From positions 104,248 through 168,247 of the forward strand of contig NZ_JAEKKT010000114.1 of assembly GCF_019510245.1 (NCBI RefSeq): a DNA stretch of 64,000 bases, written 5' to 3'. This DNA is from Streptomyces sp. (GTDB taxonomy: Bacteria > Actinomycetota > Actinomycetes > Streptomycetales > Streptomycetaceae). The position numbers and the translations under genes were made by a program. Under the pieces are notes generated by a model. It was given only the letters and a program-made list of their open reading frames with translations, was not told the DNA's origin and ran no database searches. This document shows, piece after piece, positions 41,549-50,847 of the stretch (the stretch's first letter is position 1; each line of letters opens with the position of its first letter).

Positions 41549-42763
41549 GTGAGACCCCTTCGCGCATGTCTGGGCGCGGCCGCCGCCGTCACCCTCGCCG
41601 CCGCCGGCACCACCGCGCTCGTCGCGAGCAACGCCTCGGGCGCGACCAACGCGCTGAGCAACCGGTGGTACGCGGCCGCCCCCTATCTGATGCCGCTGGA
41701 CAACAACCCGCCGGACGCGGCCGCCATCATGGACGCCACCGGCCTCAAGGCCTTTCAGCTGGCGTTCGTCCTGGCCCCGAACGGCGGCGGCTGCTCGCCC
41801 ACCTGGGGCGGCACGGCGGCGGTCTCCTCGGACACCGCCGTCCAGTCGGTGATCAACACGATCCGGGCCAAGGGCGGCGACGTCTCCGTCTCCATCGGCG
41901 GTTACGGCGGCACCAAGCTGGGCCAGACCTGCGCGGACGCGGCCTCCACCGCGGCGGCCTACCAGCAGGTCGTCACCAAGTACGGGCTGCACGCCATCGA
42001 CTTCGACCTGGAGGAGCCGGAGTACGAGAACACCGCGGCGATCAAGAACGAGATCGGCGCCGCGAAGATCCTCCAGCAGAACAACCCCGGCCTGTACGTG
42101 TCGGTGACGACGGCCGGCACGGCGGACGGCACCGGCTGGTTCGGCAAGCAGATGCTGCTGGAGGCGAAGTCGCAGGGGTTCACGCCCAACAACTTCTCCA
42201 TCATGCCGTTCGACGGCGGCTTCAGCGGGGCCGCCTCGCAGACCAGCGCGCTCACCAACTTCAACTCGATCCTGCAGTCCACCTTCGGCTGGGACCAGGC
42301 GACCGCCTACGCCCATGAGGGCTTCTCCGGGATGAACGGGCGCAGCGACACCGGCGAGTACTTCACCCAGGCCGACTTCCAGACCGTGCTCGACTACGCG
42401 ACGAGCCACAACATGGACCGCTTCACGTTCTGGTCCCTGAACCGCGACCGCCAGTGCACCCCGGTCGACAACAACGGCACCACGTCCGGGACCTGCTCCA
42501 GCGTGGCGCAGGGGGCCTGGGACTTCGCCAAGTACTCGGTGAAGTTCGCCGGAGTCACCCCGCCGACCACCACACCCACCCCCACGCCGACCCCGACACC
42601 CACGCCCACCTCGTGCAAGACCGCCTGGAGCGCGACCGCCGTCTACACGGCCGGGAACGAGGTCTCGTACAACAGCCACAACTGGAAGGCCAAGTGGTGG
42701 ACCCAGAACGAGGTGCCCGGCGCCTCGGAGTGGGGCCCCTGGCAGGACGAGGGCGCCTGCTGA
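41549..42763 (+). CDS. Secreted GH18 chitinase with C-terminal chitin-binding module
   Basis: 404 residues from GTG 41549, preceded by TGGAGG. Signal peptide (1-31), GH18 barrel with the catalytic motif IDFDLE (Asp151, Asp153, Glu155) and the chitin-site strand FTFWSLNRDR, a Pro-Thr repeat linker (about 345-363), then a CBM5/12-type module (WSATAVYTAGNEVSYNSHNW, WWTQNEVPG). It should degrade chitin, the barrel being of the compact ChiD/bacterial subclass. DasR-type repeats lie in its promoter, and an alginate lyase gene follows. Confidence 0.93.
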   Translation: MRPLRACLGAAAAVTLAAAGTTALVASNASGATNALSNRWYAAAPYLMPLDNNPPDAAAIMDATGLKAFQLAFVLAPNGGGCSPTWGGTAAVSSDTAVQSVINTIRAKGGDVSVSIGGYGGTKLGQTCADAASTAAAYQQVVTKYGLHAIDFDLEEPEYENTAAIKNEIGAAKILQQNNPGLYVSVTTAGTADGTGWFGKQMLLEAKSQGFTPNNFSIMPFDGGFSGAASQTSALTNFNSILQSTFGWDQATAYAHEGFSGMNGRSDTGEYFTQADFQTVLDYATSHNMDRFTFWSLNRDRQCTPVDNNGTTSGTCSSVAQGAWDFAKYSVKFAGVTPPTTTPTPTPTPTPTPTSCKTAWSATAVYTAGNEVSYNSHNWKAKWWTQNEVPGASEWGPWQDEGAC

Positions 42764-42894
42764 ACCCTTGACGGGGCTGGTCCGGACCTTTAGCTTCACG
42801 GGTCATCGGCGGTTACGGATGCGTCAGGAGTTCACCCATATGAACATCGGCGGGTGGGCTCCGGGGGCAGCCCTCTGACGAAAGGACCCCCCAC

Positions 42895-43671
42895 GTGAAC
42901 CCTTCCCGGCTGCTCGCGGCGCCCGCCGCCGCGGGCCTCGCCCTCGCCCTCACCGTCCTGTCCGGCGGCAGCGCGGACGCGGCCAACCCGGACGTCGCGC
43001 CCGGCGGCAACTTCGACCTGTCCGTATGGCAGCTCCAGGAACCGGTCGGCTCCCCCGGCTCGCCGACCACCATCCCCTCGTCCCGGCTGCAGGGCGCGAA
43101 CGGCTACCAGGACGCGTACTTCTACACCGACACCCGCGACGGGGCCATGACCTTCTGGGCGCCCGAGAAGGGCGTCACCACCCCGAACTCCAGCTACGCC
43201 CGCTCCGAACTGCGCGAGATGAACCGGGACGGCAGTGCCGCCGACTGGCCGCTGAGCGGCAGCCACAGGATGAGCGCGACCCTGCGGGTGGTCTCGGTGA
43301 CCAAGAACGTGTGCGTGGGCCAGATCCACCTCGGCACCGGCGGCTCCTCCACCAAGCCGCTGCTGGAGCTGTACTACCACTCCGACGGCGACATCGTCCT
43401 CGGCACCGAGAACTCCCCGGACGGCGGCCAGACCCCGCACAGCGTGGGCCACGTGCCGATCGGCAAGACCTGGACGTACACCATCGCGGTCTCCGGCGGG
43501 AACACCGTCGACCTGACCGTCAACGGCACCACGACCCACTACGCCATACCGTCCTCCTTCCACCAGTACAAGCAGTACTTCAAGGCGGGCTCGTACAACC
43601 AGTCGTCCTCCGACAGCACGACCGACGGCGCCCGGGTCGCGTTCTACGGCCTGACCGTCAAGCACGGCTGA
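42895..43671 (+). CDS. Secreted alginate lyase, polysaccharide lyase family 7
   Basis: 258 residues from GTG, with GAAAGGA upstream. Signal peptide (1-30) and a single PL7 jelly-roll with all three signature blocks: RSELR (103-107), QIH (143-145) and YFKAGSYNQ (228-236). In PL7, QIH (rather than QVH) is associated with cleavage of guluronate-containing blocks. It has no binding module. The gene is 131 bp after the chitinase in the same direction and may share carbon-source control, though alginate use is unusual for a soil organism. Confidence 0.92.
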   Translation: MNPSRLLAAPAAAGLALALTVLSGGSADAANPDVAPGGNFDLSVWQLQEPVGSPGSPTTIPSSRLQGANGYQDAYFYTDTRDGAMTFWAPEKGVTTPNSSYARSELREMNRDGSAADWPLSGSHRMSATLRVVSVTKNVCVGQIHLGTGGSSTKPLLELYYHSDGDIVLGTENSPDGGQTPHSVGHVPIGKTWTYTIAVSGGNTVDLTVNGTTTHYAIPSSFHQYKQYFKAGSYNQSSSDSTTDGARVAFYGLTVKHG

Positions 43672-43773
43672 GTCCGCCCGGCAAGCACAGCCGCCAGAAC
43701 CTCCACCCGGATTCACAATTTGATGCCAGCACCTGTGTTCATTTTTCAGAGCCAGTGTGTAGTGGTGGCAGCC

Positions 43774-44286
43774 ATGGACGCCATGTCACTGCCGGCGAAT
43801 CAGAACTGCTCCATCGCGCGCACGCTGACCGTGCTGGGCCAGAAGTGGAACCTTCTGCTGCTTCGCGAGGCCTTCCTGGGGCGCACCCGTTTCGCGGAGT
43901 TCCAGCGGATCGGCATCCCGAGCGCGACCCTCGGCCGGCGCCTGAACGACCTCGTGTGCGCGGGGCTCATGGAGCGTGTGACGTATCAGGAGGAAGGGGA
44001 GCGCAGCCGGGAGGAATACCTCCTCACGGAGGCCGGCCGCGACGTGCTGCCGGTGCTGGCGGCCCTCGGCGCGTGGGGGGACCGACACCGCCCGCAGGAG
44101 ACAGGACAGGGCGTCCGCTACGCGACCGACGGGGAGCGGCCGGTTCACCTCGAGTTCCGTGACGGTCACGGTGAGCCGGTCGACCAGGACACCGTCTCGC
44201 TCATCCGAGGCCCGGCCTACTACGCCGCCCTCGCGGCCGCCGGCCGGTCGTCCGACCGCGCCCGCGGCGACGACCCTGCCAGTTAA
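43774..44286 (+). CDS. HxlR-family transcriptional regulator
   Basis: 170 residues from ATG 43774 (an in-frame ATG at 43720 would add 18 residues). The winged helix is typical of HxlR: NCSIARTLTVLGQKWNLLLLREAF, RFAEFQRIGIPSATLGRRL, YLLTEAGRDVLPVLAALGAWGDRH. The single Cys near the N-terminus fits thiol- or quinone-sensing members. The upstream region is A/T-rich and probably holds its operator. An MBL-fold remnant follows directly in the same frame. Confidence 0.88.
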   Translation: MDAMSLPANQNCSIARTLTVLGQKWNLLLLREAFLGRTRFAEFQRIGIPSATLGRRLNDLVCAGLMERVTYQEEGERSREEYLLTEAGRDVLPVLAALGAWGDRHRPQETGQGVRYATDGERPVHLEFRDGHGEPVDQDTVSLIRGPAYYAALAAAGRSSDRARGDDPAS

Positions 44287-44472
44287 GGAACGCACCGTGC
44301 CTGCGACGCCGCCCGCGCGATCGCCGAGACCCGGCTCTACCTCGACACCACCGACGAACTCCTCGGCAGGCACGAAGACGCGCTCGGGTTCTTCCACGCC
44401 ATGCTGGAACGCTTCCCCGAACGCCTGAACCCGGGCGCGCTGTGGGGCGGAGCCGTCGCGCTGTACGCGTAG
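44287..44472 (+). pseudogene. Metallo-beta-lactamase-fold hydrolase, C-terminal remnant
   Basis: Directly after the TAA of the HxlR gene and in the same frame come about 60 codons reading CDAARAIAETRLYLDTTDEL, AMLERFPERLNPGALWGGA and LYA, then TAG. This is the helical end of MBL-fold hydrolases often found with such regulators. The zinc-binding part is missing, so it is a deletion remnant. An 8-bp tandem repeat begins 6 nt later. Confidence 0.65.
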
Positions 44473-44478
44473 CCGCGC

Positions 44479-44507
44479 ACCGGAACACCGGAACACCGGA
44501 ACACCGG
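44479..44507. repeat. 8-bp tandem repeat ACCGGAAC
   Basis: Three full copies and a partial copy of ACCGGAAC, 6 nt after the stop of the MBL-fold remnant. Confidence 0.9.
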
Positions 44508-44570
44508 CCGGGAACTTCACCCTTCTGGGGGGTGATGACGCCGCAAGTGGTACATCTCGCGGGACGGCCG

Positions 44571-44576
44571 TAGCGT
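44571..44576 (+). promoter_or_regulatory. -10 element before a secreted-protein gene
   Basis: TAGCGT, 38 nt before the ATG at 44615, matches the TANNNT consensus. No convincing -35 is visible. Confidence 0.35.
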
Positions 44577-44614
44577 CGAAGGGAACACGTACGACGGAAC
44601 GGGCGGGAGTGACC

Positions 44615-45070
44615 ATGCGCGGACCAGTGGTGGGAACGGCGATCGGACTCGGGGCGGCCCTGCTGCTCACGGCAGGCATGACGACGGCCTCCGCGACTCC
44701 GCCGACACCGTCCCCGTCGCGGGCGTCGGCCCAGCACCCGGTACTCGTCGACTGCCTCTGGCACCAGCGGTACCGGCCGACCGACTTCATACTGGCCTGC
44801 GGCGACGGCAACAGCATCCTGACCGGCATGCACTGGACCCAGTGGAACGACAGCACGGCGGTCGCCCAGGGGGTGAACCTGGTGAACGACTGCAAGCCGT
44901 ACTGCGCGGCCGGCAGGTTCCACAAGTACCCGGTGACCGTACGGCTCGACCGCCCCACGGCCTGGACGAAGCACCCGAACCTGCAGCACTTCACGCGGAT
45001 GAACCTGACCTACTCCGGTGCCAGGCCGGAGGGATACATGCAGGTCATGAACTACCCCATGTGGAACTGA
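44615..45070 (+). CDS. Small secreted protein of unknown function
   Basis: 151 residues from ATG 44615 (GGGAG at the proper distance; GTG 44609 is an alternative). Signal peptide about 1-29. The mature part of about 120 residues has four Cys (VDCLW, LACGDG, NDCKPYC), the motif HWTQWNDSTAVAQG and an acidic-aromatic end. I do not recognise a catalytic domain. The Cys pattern suggests a disulfide-stabilised extracellular protein of a family common in Streptomyces. Confidence 0.75.
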   Translation: MRGPVVGTAIGLGAALLLTAGMTTASATPPTPSPSRASAQHPVLVDCLWHQRYRPTDFILACGDGNSILTGMHWTQWNDSTAVAQGVNLVNDCKPYCAAGRFHKYPVTVRLDRPTAWTKHPNLQHFTRMNLTYSGARPEGYMQVMNYPMWN

Positions 45071-45224
45071 GCGGGGCCGTCACCCGGCTGCGCGGCATGC
45101 GGGGCCACGCCGTGCGCCGGGCGGGCGACGTACCGGCCCCGGCTGCCGCGGCCCGGGGACGCGGAAGCGTCATGTTGGTGTGACCGGTACGCCGGAGCCT
45201 TGTGCTCCCGTCGAAAGAGGTCAC

Positions 45225-46199
45225 ATGCCCCGATTCCCCCGCCGGGCCGGCGTCGCCCCGGCCGCGGTCGCGATCGGCCTGCTCGCGGCGGTCCCGGCCG
45301 CGAGCGACGAGCCGGTCCTCTCCCGCCCGCACACCGTCGCCCATTTCGACCTGGCCCAGGGACAGACGCCCGAGAGCGTCGTCGCCGAGCAGGGCGGCTC
45401 GGTCGACATGTCCTTCGCGTTCGCCCGGCAGGTCGTCAAGGTCACCCGGGAGCGCCGGGTCCGGGTCCTCGCCACGCTGCCCGCCGAGAAGCACCCCCGG
45501 ACGCCCCTGGTGAGCACCGCGGTCACGCACGGCCTGGCCCGTGCGCACGACGGCACGCTGTACGTCAACTACGCCACCGGCACCGACAGGACCGGCGTCT
45601 GGCGCATCCCGCCGGGCGGCGGCACGCCCGAGCAGATCGCCCAGCTGCCCGCCGACGGCCTGCCCAACGGTCTGGCCCTCGACGAGAAGCACGGCATGCT
45701 CTACGCCGCCGACTCGGCGCTGGGAACGGTGTGGCGCATCCCGCAGTCGGGCGGCACGCCCACGGCCTGGGCCACGGGCACCGAACTCTCCGGGCTCCCG
45801 TCGGCCACCGGCTTCGGCGCCAACGGGATCAAGGTGCACAAGGACGCGGTGTGGGTCACCAACACCGACCGGGGCACCCTGCTGCGCATCCCGGTCCGCG
45901 CGGACGGCTCGGCCGGGCCGGCCGGGACGAGGGCGACCGGCCTCGCCGGGGTCGACGACTTCGTCTTCCCCGGGCACTCGGACCTCGTGCTCGCCGCCCT
46001 GAGCCCGTCCAACGAGGTCGCGCTGGTCGCCCCGGACGGCAGCCACGGCAGCGTGCTGACGGTGCAGGAGGGGCTGTCGAACCCGACCTCGCTGGCGGTA
46101 CGCGGGCGTGACGTGTTCGTGGCGAGCGCCGCCTACTACACCCAGCGCGACCCGAACCTGGTGAAGGCCCTGCTCGGCGCGCACTTCTCCCGCTCGTAG
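45225..46199 (+). CDS. Secreted ScyD/ScyE-type beta-propeller protein
   Basis: 324 residues from ATG 45225, with AAAGAGG upstream. Signal peptide about 1-27, then a six-bladed propeller of NHL/SMP-30 type: GTLYVNYATG, GVWRIPPGGG, LPNGLALDEKHGMLYAAD, GTVWRIPQSGGTPTAW and GANGIKVHKDAVWVTN. Such proteins are annotated ScyD/ScyE after the scytonemin cluster, but no enzymatic role is shown. Monocistronic, ended by a shared hairpin. Confidence 0.8.
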   Translation: MPRFPRRAGVAPAAVAIGLLAAVPAASDEPVLSRPHTVAHFDLAQGQTPESVVAEQGGSVDMSFAFARQVVKVTRERRVRVLATLPAEKHPRTPLVSTAVTHGLARAHDGTLYVNYATGTDRTGVWRIPPGGGTPEQIAQLPADGLPNGLALDEKHGMLYAADSALGTVWRIPQSGGTPTAWATGTELSGLPSATGFGANGIKVHKDAVWVTNTDRGTLLRIPVRADGSAGPAGTRATGLAGVDDFVFPGHSDLVLAALSPSNEVALVAPDGSHGSVLTVQEGLSNPTSLAVRGRDVFVASAAYYTQRDPNLVKALLGAHFSRS

Positions 46200-46205
46200 C
46201 CGGGC

Positions 46206-46227
46206 AGGGCCGGGCGGACCCGGCCCT
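46206..46227. terminator. Bidirectional hairpin between the propeller gene and pyc
   Basis: AGGGCCGGG (46206-46214) and CCCGGCCCT (46219-46227) form a perfect 9-bp stem with a 4-nt loop in the 54-bp convergent gap. Confidence 0.7.
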
Positions 46228-46253
46228 CCCCCGCTCCCCGGGGCCGTCCGGCC

Positions 46254-49200
46254 TCAGGCGATCTCGACCAGCAGGTCGCCGCCCTCCACCTGCTGGATGC
46301 GGTTGATGGCGAGCCGGGAGATCCGGCCGGCCTTCGGGGCGGTGATGGTGGCCTCCATCTTCATGGCCTCGATGGTGGCCACCGTGGCGCCCGCCTCGAC
46401 CTCCGCGCCCTCCTCCACCGCGAGGGTGACCACGCCCGCGAACGGGGCCGCGACATGGCCGGGGTTGGCACGGTCGGCCTTCTCGGTGACGGGGATGTCG
46501 GAGGCCGCCGCCCGGTCGCGGATCTGGATCGGCCGCAGCTGTCCGTTCAGGCTCGACATCACCGTGCGCATGCCGCGTTCGTCGGCCTCGCCGACGGCCT
46601 GGAGCTCGATGAGCAGCCGGACGCCGGGTTCCAGGTCGACCGCGTACTCCTTGCCCGGGCGCAGGCCGTAGAAGAAGTCCTTGCTGTCGAGGACGCTGGT
46701 GTCGCCGTAGGTCTGCCGGTGGGTCTCGAACTCGCGGGTCGGGGCCGGGAACAGCAGCCGGTTCAGGGTCGTGCGCGGCTCCTTGGCCAGGCCCTCGCGG
46801 TCCTCGGCGGTCAGCTCGGGGGCCGGCTTGGCGGCGGCGCGGCCCTGGAGGGCCTTGGTGCGGAACGGCTCGGGCCAGCCGCCGGGCGGGGTGCCCAGCT
46901 CACCGCGGAGGAAGCCGATCACCGAGTCCGGGATGTCGAACCTGTCGGGGGTCGCCTCGAAGTCCTCCGGCTGCACCCCGGCGCCGACCAGGTGCAGGGC
47001 GAGGTCGCCGACCACCTTGGAGGACGGGGTGACCTTGACCAGCCGGCCGAGGATGCGGTCGGCGGCCTCGTACATCGCCTCGATGTCCTCGAAACGGTCA
47101 CCGAGGCCGAGGGCCACGGCCTGGGTGCGCAGGTTGGAGAGCTGGCCGCCGGGGATCTCGTGGTGGTAGACGCGGCCGGTCGGGGAGGCGAGGCCCGCCT
47201 CGAAGGGGGCGTAGACCCTGCGGACGCTCTCCCAGTACGGCTCCAGGTCCTCGACCGCCCTGAGGTCGAGCCCGGTGGGACGCTCCGAGTAGTCGGTCGC
47301 GGCGACGATCGCCGACAGGGAGGGCTGCGAGGTCGTACCGGCCATGGAGGCCACCGCGCCGTCCACCGCGTCCGCGCCCGCCTGGATCGCGGCGAGGTAG
47401 GTGGCCAGCTGGCCGCCCGCGGTGTCGTGGGTGTGCAGGTGGACCGGGAGGTCGAACTCGCTGCGCAGCGCCGAGACCAGCTTGGCGGCGGCCGGGGCGC
47501 GCAGCAGGCCTGCCATGTCCTTGACGGCGAGGATGTGCGCGCCCGCCTCGACGATCTGCTCGGCGAGCCGCAGGTAGTAGTCGAGGGTGTAGAGGCGCTC
47601 GTCGGGGTCGGACAGGTCGGCGGTGTAGCAGAGGGCGACCTCGGCGACCGCGGTGCCCGTCTCGCGTACGGCCTGGATTGCGGGGCGCATCTGGCCGACG
47701 TCGTTGAGGGCGTCGAAGATGCGGAAGATGTCGATGCCGGTGGCGGCGGCCTCCTGGACGAAGACGTCGGTGACCTCGGTCGGGTACGGGGTGTAGCCGA
47801 CGGTGTTGCGGCCGCGCAGCAGCATCTGGAGGCAGATGTTGGGGACCGCCTCGCGCAGGGCTGCCAGCCGCTCCCAGGGGTCCTCGGCGAGGAAGCGGAG
47901 CGCGACGTCGTAGGTGGCGCCGCCCCAGCACTCCAGGGAGAGCAGTTCGGGCAGGGTGCGGGCGACGACCGGGGCGACGGCGAGGAGGTCCTTGGTGCGC
48001 ACGCGGGTGGCGAGCAGGGACTGGTGGGCGTCGCGGAAGGTGGTGTCGGTGATGCCGATGGTGGGCGACTCGCGCAGCCAGCGGGCGAAGCCCTCCGGGC
48101 CGGCCTCGACCAGCCGCTGCCGGGATCCGGCCGGCGGCTCCCCGGCCGGCAGCGGGGGCAGCTTGGTGGTCGACTCGACCAGGTGGGGGCGCTCGCCGTG
48201 CGGCTTGTTGACGGTGACGTCGGCCAGGTAGGTGAGCAGCTTGGTACCGCGGTCGGCCGAGGAGCGGGCGGTCAGCAGGTGCGGGCGCTGCTCGATGAAC
48301 GAGGTGGTGATCCGGCCCGCCTGGAAGTCCGGGTCGTCCAGGACGGCCTGGAGGAACGGGATGTTGGTGGCCACACCGCGGATGCGGAACTCGGCGACGG
48401 CACGCCGGGCGCGCCCGATGGCGGCCTTGAAGTCCCGGCCCCGGCAGGTGAGCTTCACCAGCATGGAGTCGAAGTGCGCGCTGATCTCCGTACCCGCGTG
48501 GGTGGTTCCGCCGTCGAGCCGGATGCCGGAGCCCCCCGGGGAGCGGTAGGCGCTGATGCGGCCGGTGTCGGGCCGGAACCCGTTGGCCGGGTCCTCGGTG
48601 GTGATGCGGCACTGCAGGGCGGCGCCGTGCAACTTCACCGTCTCCTGGGAGAGCCCGAGGTCGGCGAGGGTCTCGCCGGAGGCGATGCGCATCTGGGCCT
48701 GGACCAGGTCGACGTCGGTCACCTCCTCGGTGACCGTGTGCTCGACCTGGATGCGGGGGTTCATCTCGATGAAGACGTGGTTGCCGTCCCGGTCGAGCAG
48801 GAACTCGACGGTGCCGGCGTTGCGGTAGCCGATCTCGCGGGCGAACCGGACGGCGTCGGCGCAGATGCGGTCGCGCAGTGCGGGGTCGAGGTTGGGCGCG
48901 GGGGCCAGCTCGATGACCTTCTGGTGGCGGCGCTGGAGCGAGCAGTCGCGCTCGAAGAGGTGGATGACGTTGCCCTCGCCGTCGGCGAGGATCTGCACCT
49001 CGATGTGGCGGGGGTCGACGACGGCCTTCTCCAGGAAGACGGTCGGGTCGCCGAAGGCGGAGGCCGCCTCCCGGGAGGCCTGCTCGATGGACTCGCGCAG
49101 CGCGGCGGGGTCCTCGACCCGGCGCATGCCGCGGCCGCCGCCGCCGGCGACGGCCTTCACGAACACCGGGAAGCCGATCTCGTCGGCGGCGCGGACCAGT

Positions 49201-49628
49201 TCGTCGATGTCGTTGGAGGGCTGGGACGAGCCGAGCACCGGCACCCCGGCGGCCCGGGCGGCGGCGACCGCGCGCGCCTTGTTGCCGGTCAGCTCCAGCG
49301 TCTGGGCGTTGGGCCCGACGAAGGTGATGCCCGCCTCCTCACAGGCGCGGGCGAGTTCGGGGTTCTCGGAGAGGAACCCGTAGCCCGGGTAGACGGCGTC
49401 GGCTCCCGCCCGGCGCGCGGCGGCCACGATCTCCTCGACGGACAGATAGGCCCGCACCGGATGCCCCGGCTCCCCGATCTCGTAGGCCTCGTCGGCCTTC
49501 AGCCGGTGCAGCGAGTTGCGGTCCTCGTAGGGGAAGACGGCGACCGTGCGCGCACCCAATTCGTAGCCCGCGCGGAATGCGCGGATGGCGATCTCTCCAC
49601 GGTTGGCGACCAGCACCTTGCGGAACAT
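46254..49628 (-). CDS. pyc: Pyruvate carboxylase
   Basis: 1124 residues, full length. It adds bicarbonate to pyruvate to give oxaloacetate (anaplerosis). Biotin carboxylase (about 1-455; NRGEIAIR, GGGGRGMRRV, EMNPRIQVEHTVTEE), carboxyltransferase (about 530-830; DTTFRDAHQSLLATR, the metal-binding HLHTHDT), the PC tetramerisation/linker region, and a biotinyl domain with EAMKMEA (Lys1090). Monocistronic; a probable promoter lies 70-100 bp upstream, and the leader has the palindrome ACACCATGGTGT (49669-49680), which could be an operator. Confidence 0.97.
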   Translation of the reverse strand: MFRKVLVANRGEIAIRAFRAGYELGARTVAVFPYEDRNSLHRLKADEAYEIGEPGHPVRAYLSVEEIVAAARRAGADAVYPGYGFLSENPELARACEEAGITFVGPNAQTLELTGNKARAVAAARAAGVPVLGSSQPSNDIDELVRAADEIGFPVFVKAVAGGGGRGMRRVEDPAALRESIEQASREAASAFGDPTVFLEKAVVDPRHIEVQILADGEGNVIHLFERDCSLQRRHQKVIELAPAPNLDPALRDRICADAVRFAREIGYRNAGTVEFLLDRDGNHVFIEMNPRIQVEHTVTEEVTDVDLVQAQMRIASGETLADLGLSQETVKLHGAALQCRITTEDPANGFRPDTGRISAYRSPGGSGIRLDGGTTHAGTEISAHFDSMLVKLTCRGRDFKAAIGRARRAVAEFRIRGVATNIPFLQAVLDDPDFQAGRITTSFIEQRPHLLTARSSADRGTKLLTYLADVTVNKPHGERPHLVESTTKLPPLPAGEPPAGSRQRLVEAGPEGFARWLRESPTIGITDTTFRDAHQSLLATRVRTKDLLAVAPVVARTLPELLSLECWGGATYDVALRFLAEDPWERLAALREAVPNICLQMLLRGRNTVGYTPYPTEVTDVFVQEAAATGIDIFRIFDALNDVGQMRPAIQAVRETGTAVAEVALCYTADLSDPDERLYTLDYYLRLAEQIVEAGAHILAVKDMAGLLRAPAAAKLVSALRSEFDLPVHLHTHDTAGGQLATYLAAIQAGADAVDGAVASMAGTTSQPSLSAIVAATDYSERPTGLDLRAVEDLEPYWESVRRVYAPFEAGLASPTGRVYHHEIPGGQLSNLRTQAVALGLGDRFEDIEAMYEAADRILGRLVKVTPSSKVVGDLALHLVGAGVQPEDFEATPDRFDIPDSVIGFLRGELGTPPGGWPEPFRTKALQGRAAAKPAPELTAEDREGLAKEPRTTLNRLLFPAPTREFETHRQTYGDTSVLDSKDFFYGLRPGKEYAVDLEPGVRLLIELQAVGEADERGMRTVMSSLNGQLRPIQIRDRAAASDIPVTEKADRANPGHVAAPFAGVVTLAVEEGAEVEAGATVATIEAMKMEATITAPKAGRISRLAINRIQQVEGGDLLVEIA

Positions 49629-49697
49629 CCCTGGATCCCTTCAGCCTGCCGGCGACGAACACCATGGTGTCAGCCGCGCCCTGCCGTAGCCCGCGCA

Positions 49698-49725
49698 ACA
49701 TTAGGGGTTGACCGGACCGGCTGAA
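49698..49725 (-). promoter_or_regulatory. Probable pyc promoter
   Basis: On the minus strand TTCAGC (49720-49725) and TAATGT (49698-49703) are 16 bp apart, about 70 bp before the pyc start. Confidence 0.4.
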
Positions 49726-49817
49726 GTGCGAAAACCATCACATTGACGGCGTTGAGCAGTTCGGCGGGTCGGCTGCGTGACATACGGGGTTCCGGGGAAG
49801 TCGGGAGAGTTGGGGTC

Positions 49818-50627
49818 TCAGGGCAGCCGGAAGGACGGTACGGGGTGGCGTGGTGGGCCCGGTTGGCGTATCGGCGGGTCGGACCGGGGTGGCGGCGGTG
49901 TGCCGTCGAGGCGTTCCACGAGGCGGGCGGGGAGCGGCAGCCGACGGCCGTGCAGCACCCCGAGGACGATCGCGGCGGCCACGGCGACGAGGTGCTCGCG
50001 GCCGGCGAGGTTCGGTACGGCGACGGACTCCCACACCATCGAGCCGCCGGTCAGCAGGAAGACGACGGGCGCGCGGCGGACCACCGCGAGGTAGGTGAAG
50101 AGGCCCACCACGGCGGCGGACGGGCCCGTGTCGAGGATCCGGCCGACCTCGGGCGGCAGGCCGAAACCCCACCAGCCGGGGCCCAGCGCGACCATCACCC
50201 GGGCGGTCATGGTGCCGGCCAGGGTGGTGACGTAGGCGACGGCGAGGGTGCGGCCGCGGCCGAGGGTGAGTTCGGCGAGCGCGAAGGCGAGGAAGAGCTG
50301 GGTGATGCCGGCCCAGACCGGCAGGTCGAGTGCCGGGACGTAGAGCGACACCGGGGTGCGCAGCAGGGAGAGCCACAGGGGCAGGTCGGCGGTGACGCCG
50401 CCGAGGTGCCACACGACCCTGCGGCCGAACGGGTGCTGGGCGATGCCGTGGAAGAAGATGACGCCGAACGCGGCCACGAACGCCAGCACGAGCCCGGACA
50501 GTCCGCGCCGTACCAACTGCCGTACCGGATCCACCACGATGGAGTGCCATTCGCCGCGCAGTGTGCGGCTCGTGAACCGGCCCGCCCGCGCGGCCATCCG
50601 GCTCCAGTCGCCTTTCATGAAAGGCAT
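49818..50627 (-). CDS. Multi-spanning membrane protein, rhomboid-like
   Basis: 269 residues from ATG 50627 (GAGGGGG upstream; an in-frame ATG further upstream at 50705 is less likely). Six or more hydrophobic helices fill residues 35-235. It begins with a basic amphipathic stretch (WSRMAARAGRFTSRTLRGEW) and ends in a Pro-rich tail. The pattern is that of proteins annotated as rhomboid-like in Streptomyces, but no clear GxSG/His dyad is seen, so protease activity is doubtful. Function unknown. Confidence 0.6.
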   Translation of the reverse strand: MPFMKGDWSRMAARAGRFTSRTLRGEWHSIVVDPVRQLVRRGLSGLVLAFVAAFGVIFFHGIAQHPFGRRVVWHLGGVTADLPLWLSLLRTPVSLYVPALDLPVWAGITQLFLAFALAELTLGRGRTLAVAYVTTLAGTMTARVMVALGPGWWGFGLPPEVGRILDTGPSAAVVGLFTYLAVVRRAPVVFLLTGGSMVWESVAVPNLAGREHLVAVAAAIVLGVLHGRRLPLPARLVERLDGTPPPPRSDPPIRQPGPPRHPVPSFRLP

Positions 50628-50847
50628 CGCCCCCTCGACACCGTCCCCGTCGTCGGCCTGCGCACTCCAAGAGGCTCTCCGTGCCCGGGCCGTTCCACGC
50701 GTCATCGTATAGACGTTTGGATCATTTGCGACGATGCGGGAGCTACGACCGGTCGGATATCGACGTCGGATTTATCACCCGTCCACGGCTGAACCCGCAC
50801 GGCCGCAATCGCGTCCCCCTGAGCGTCGTCCCGGTGAAGGAGCGGTC

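Noticed and set aside
46455..49724. A 1089-codon plus-strand open frame opposite pyc
   Set aside because: Antisense shadow; the minus strand encodes a complete pyruvate carboxylase with all catalytic motifs.
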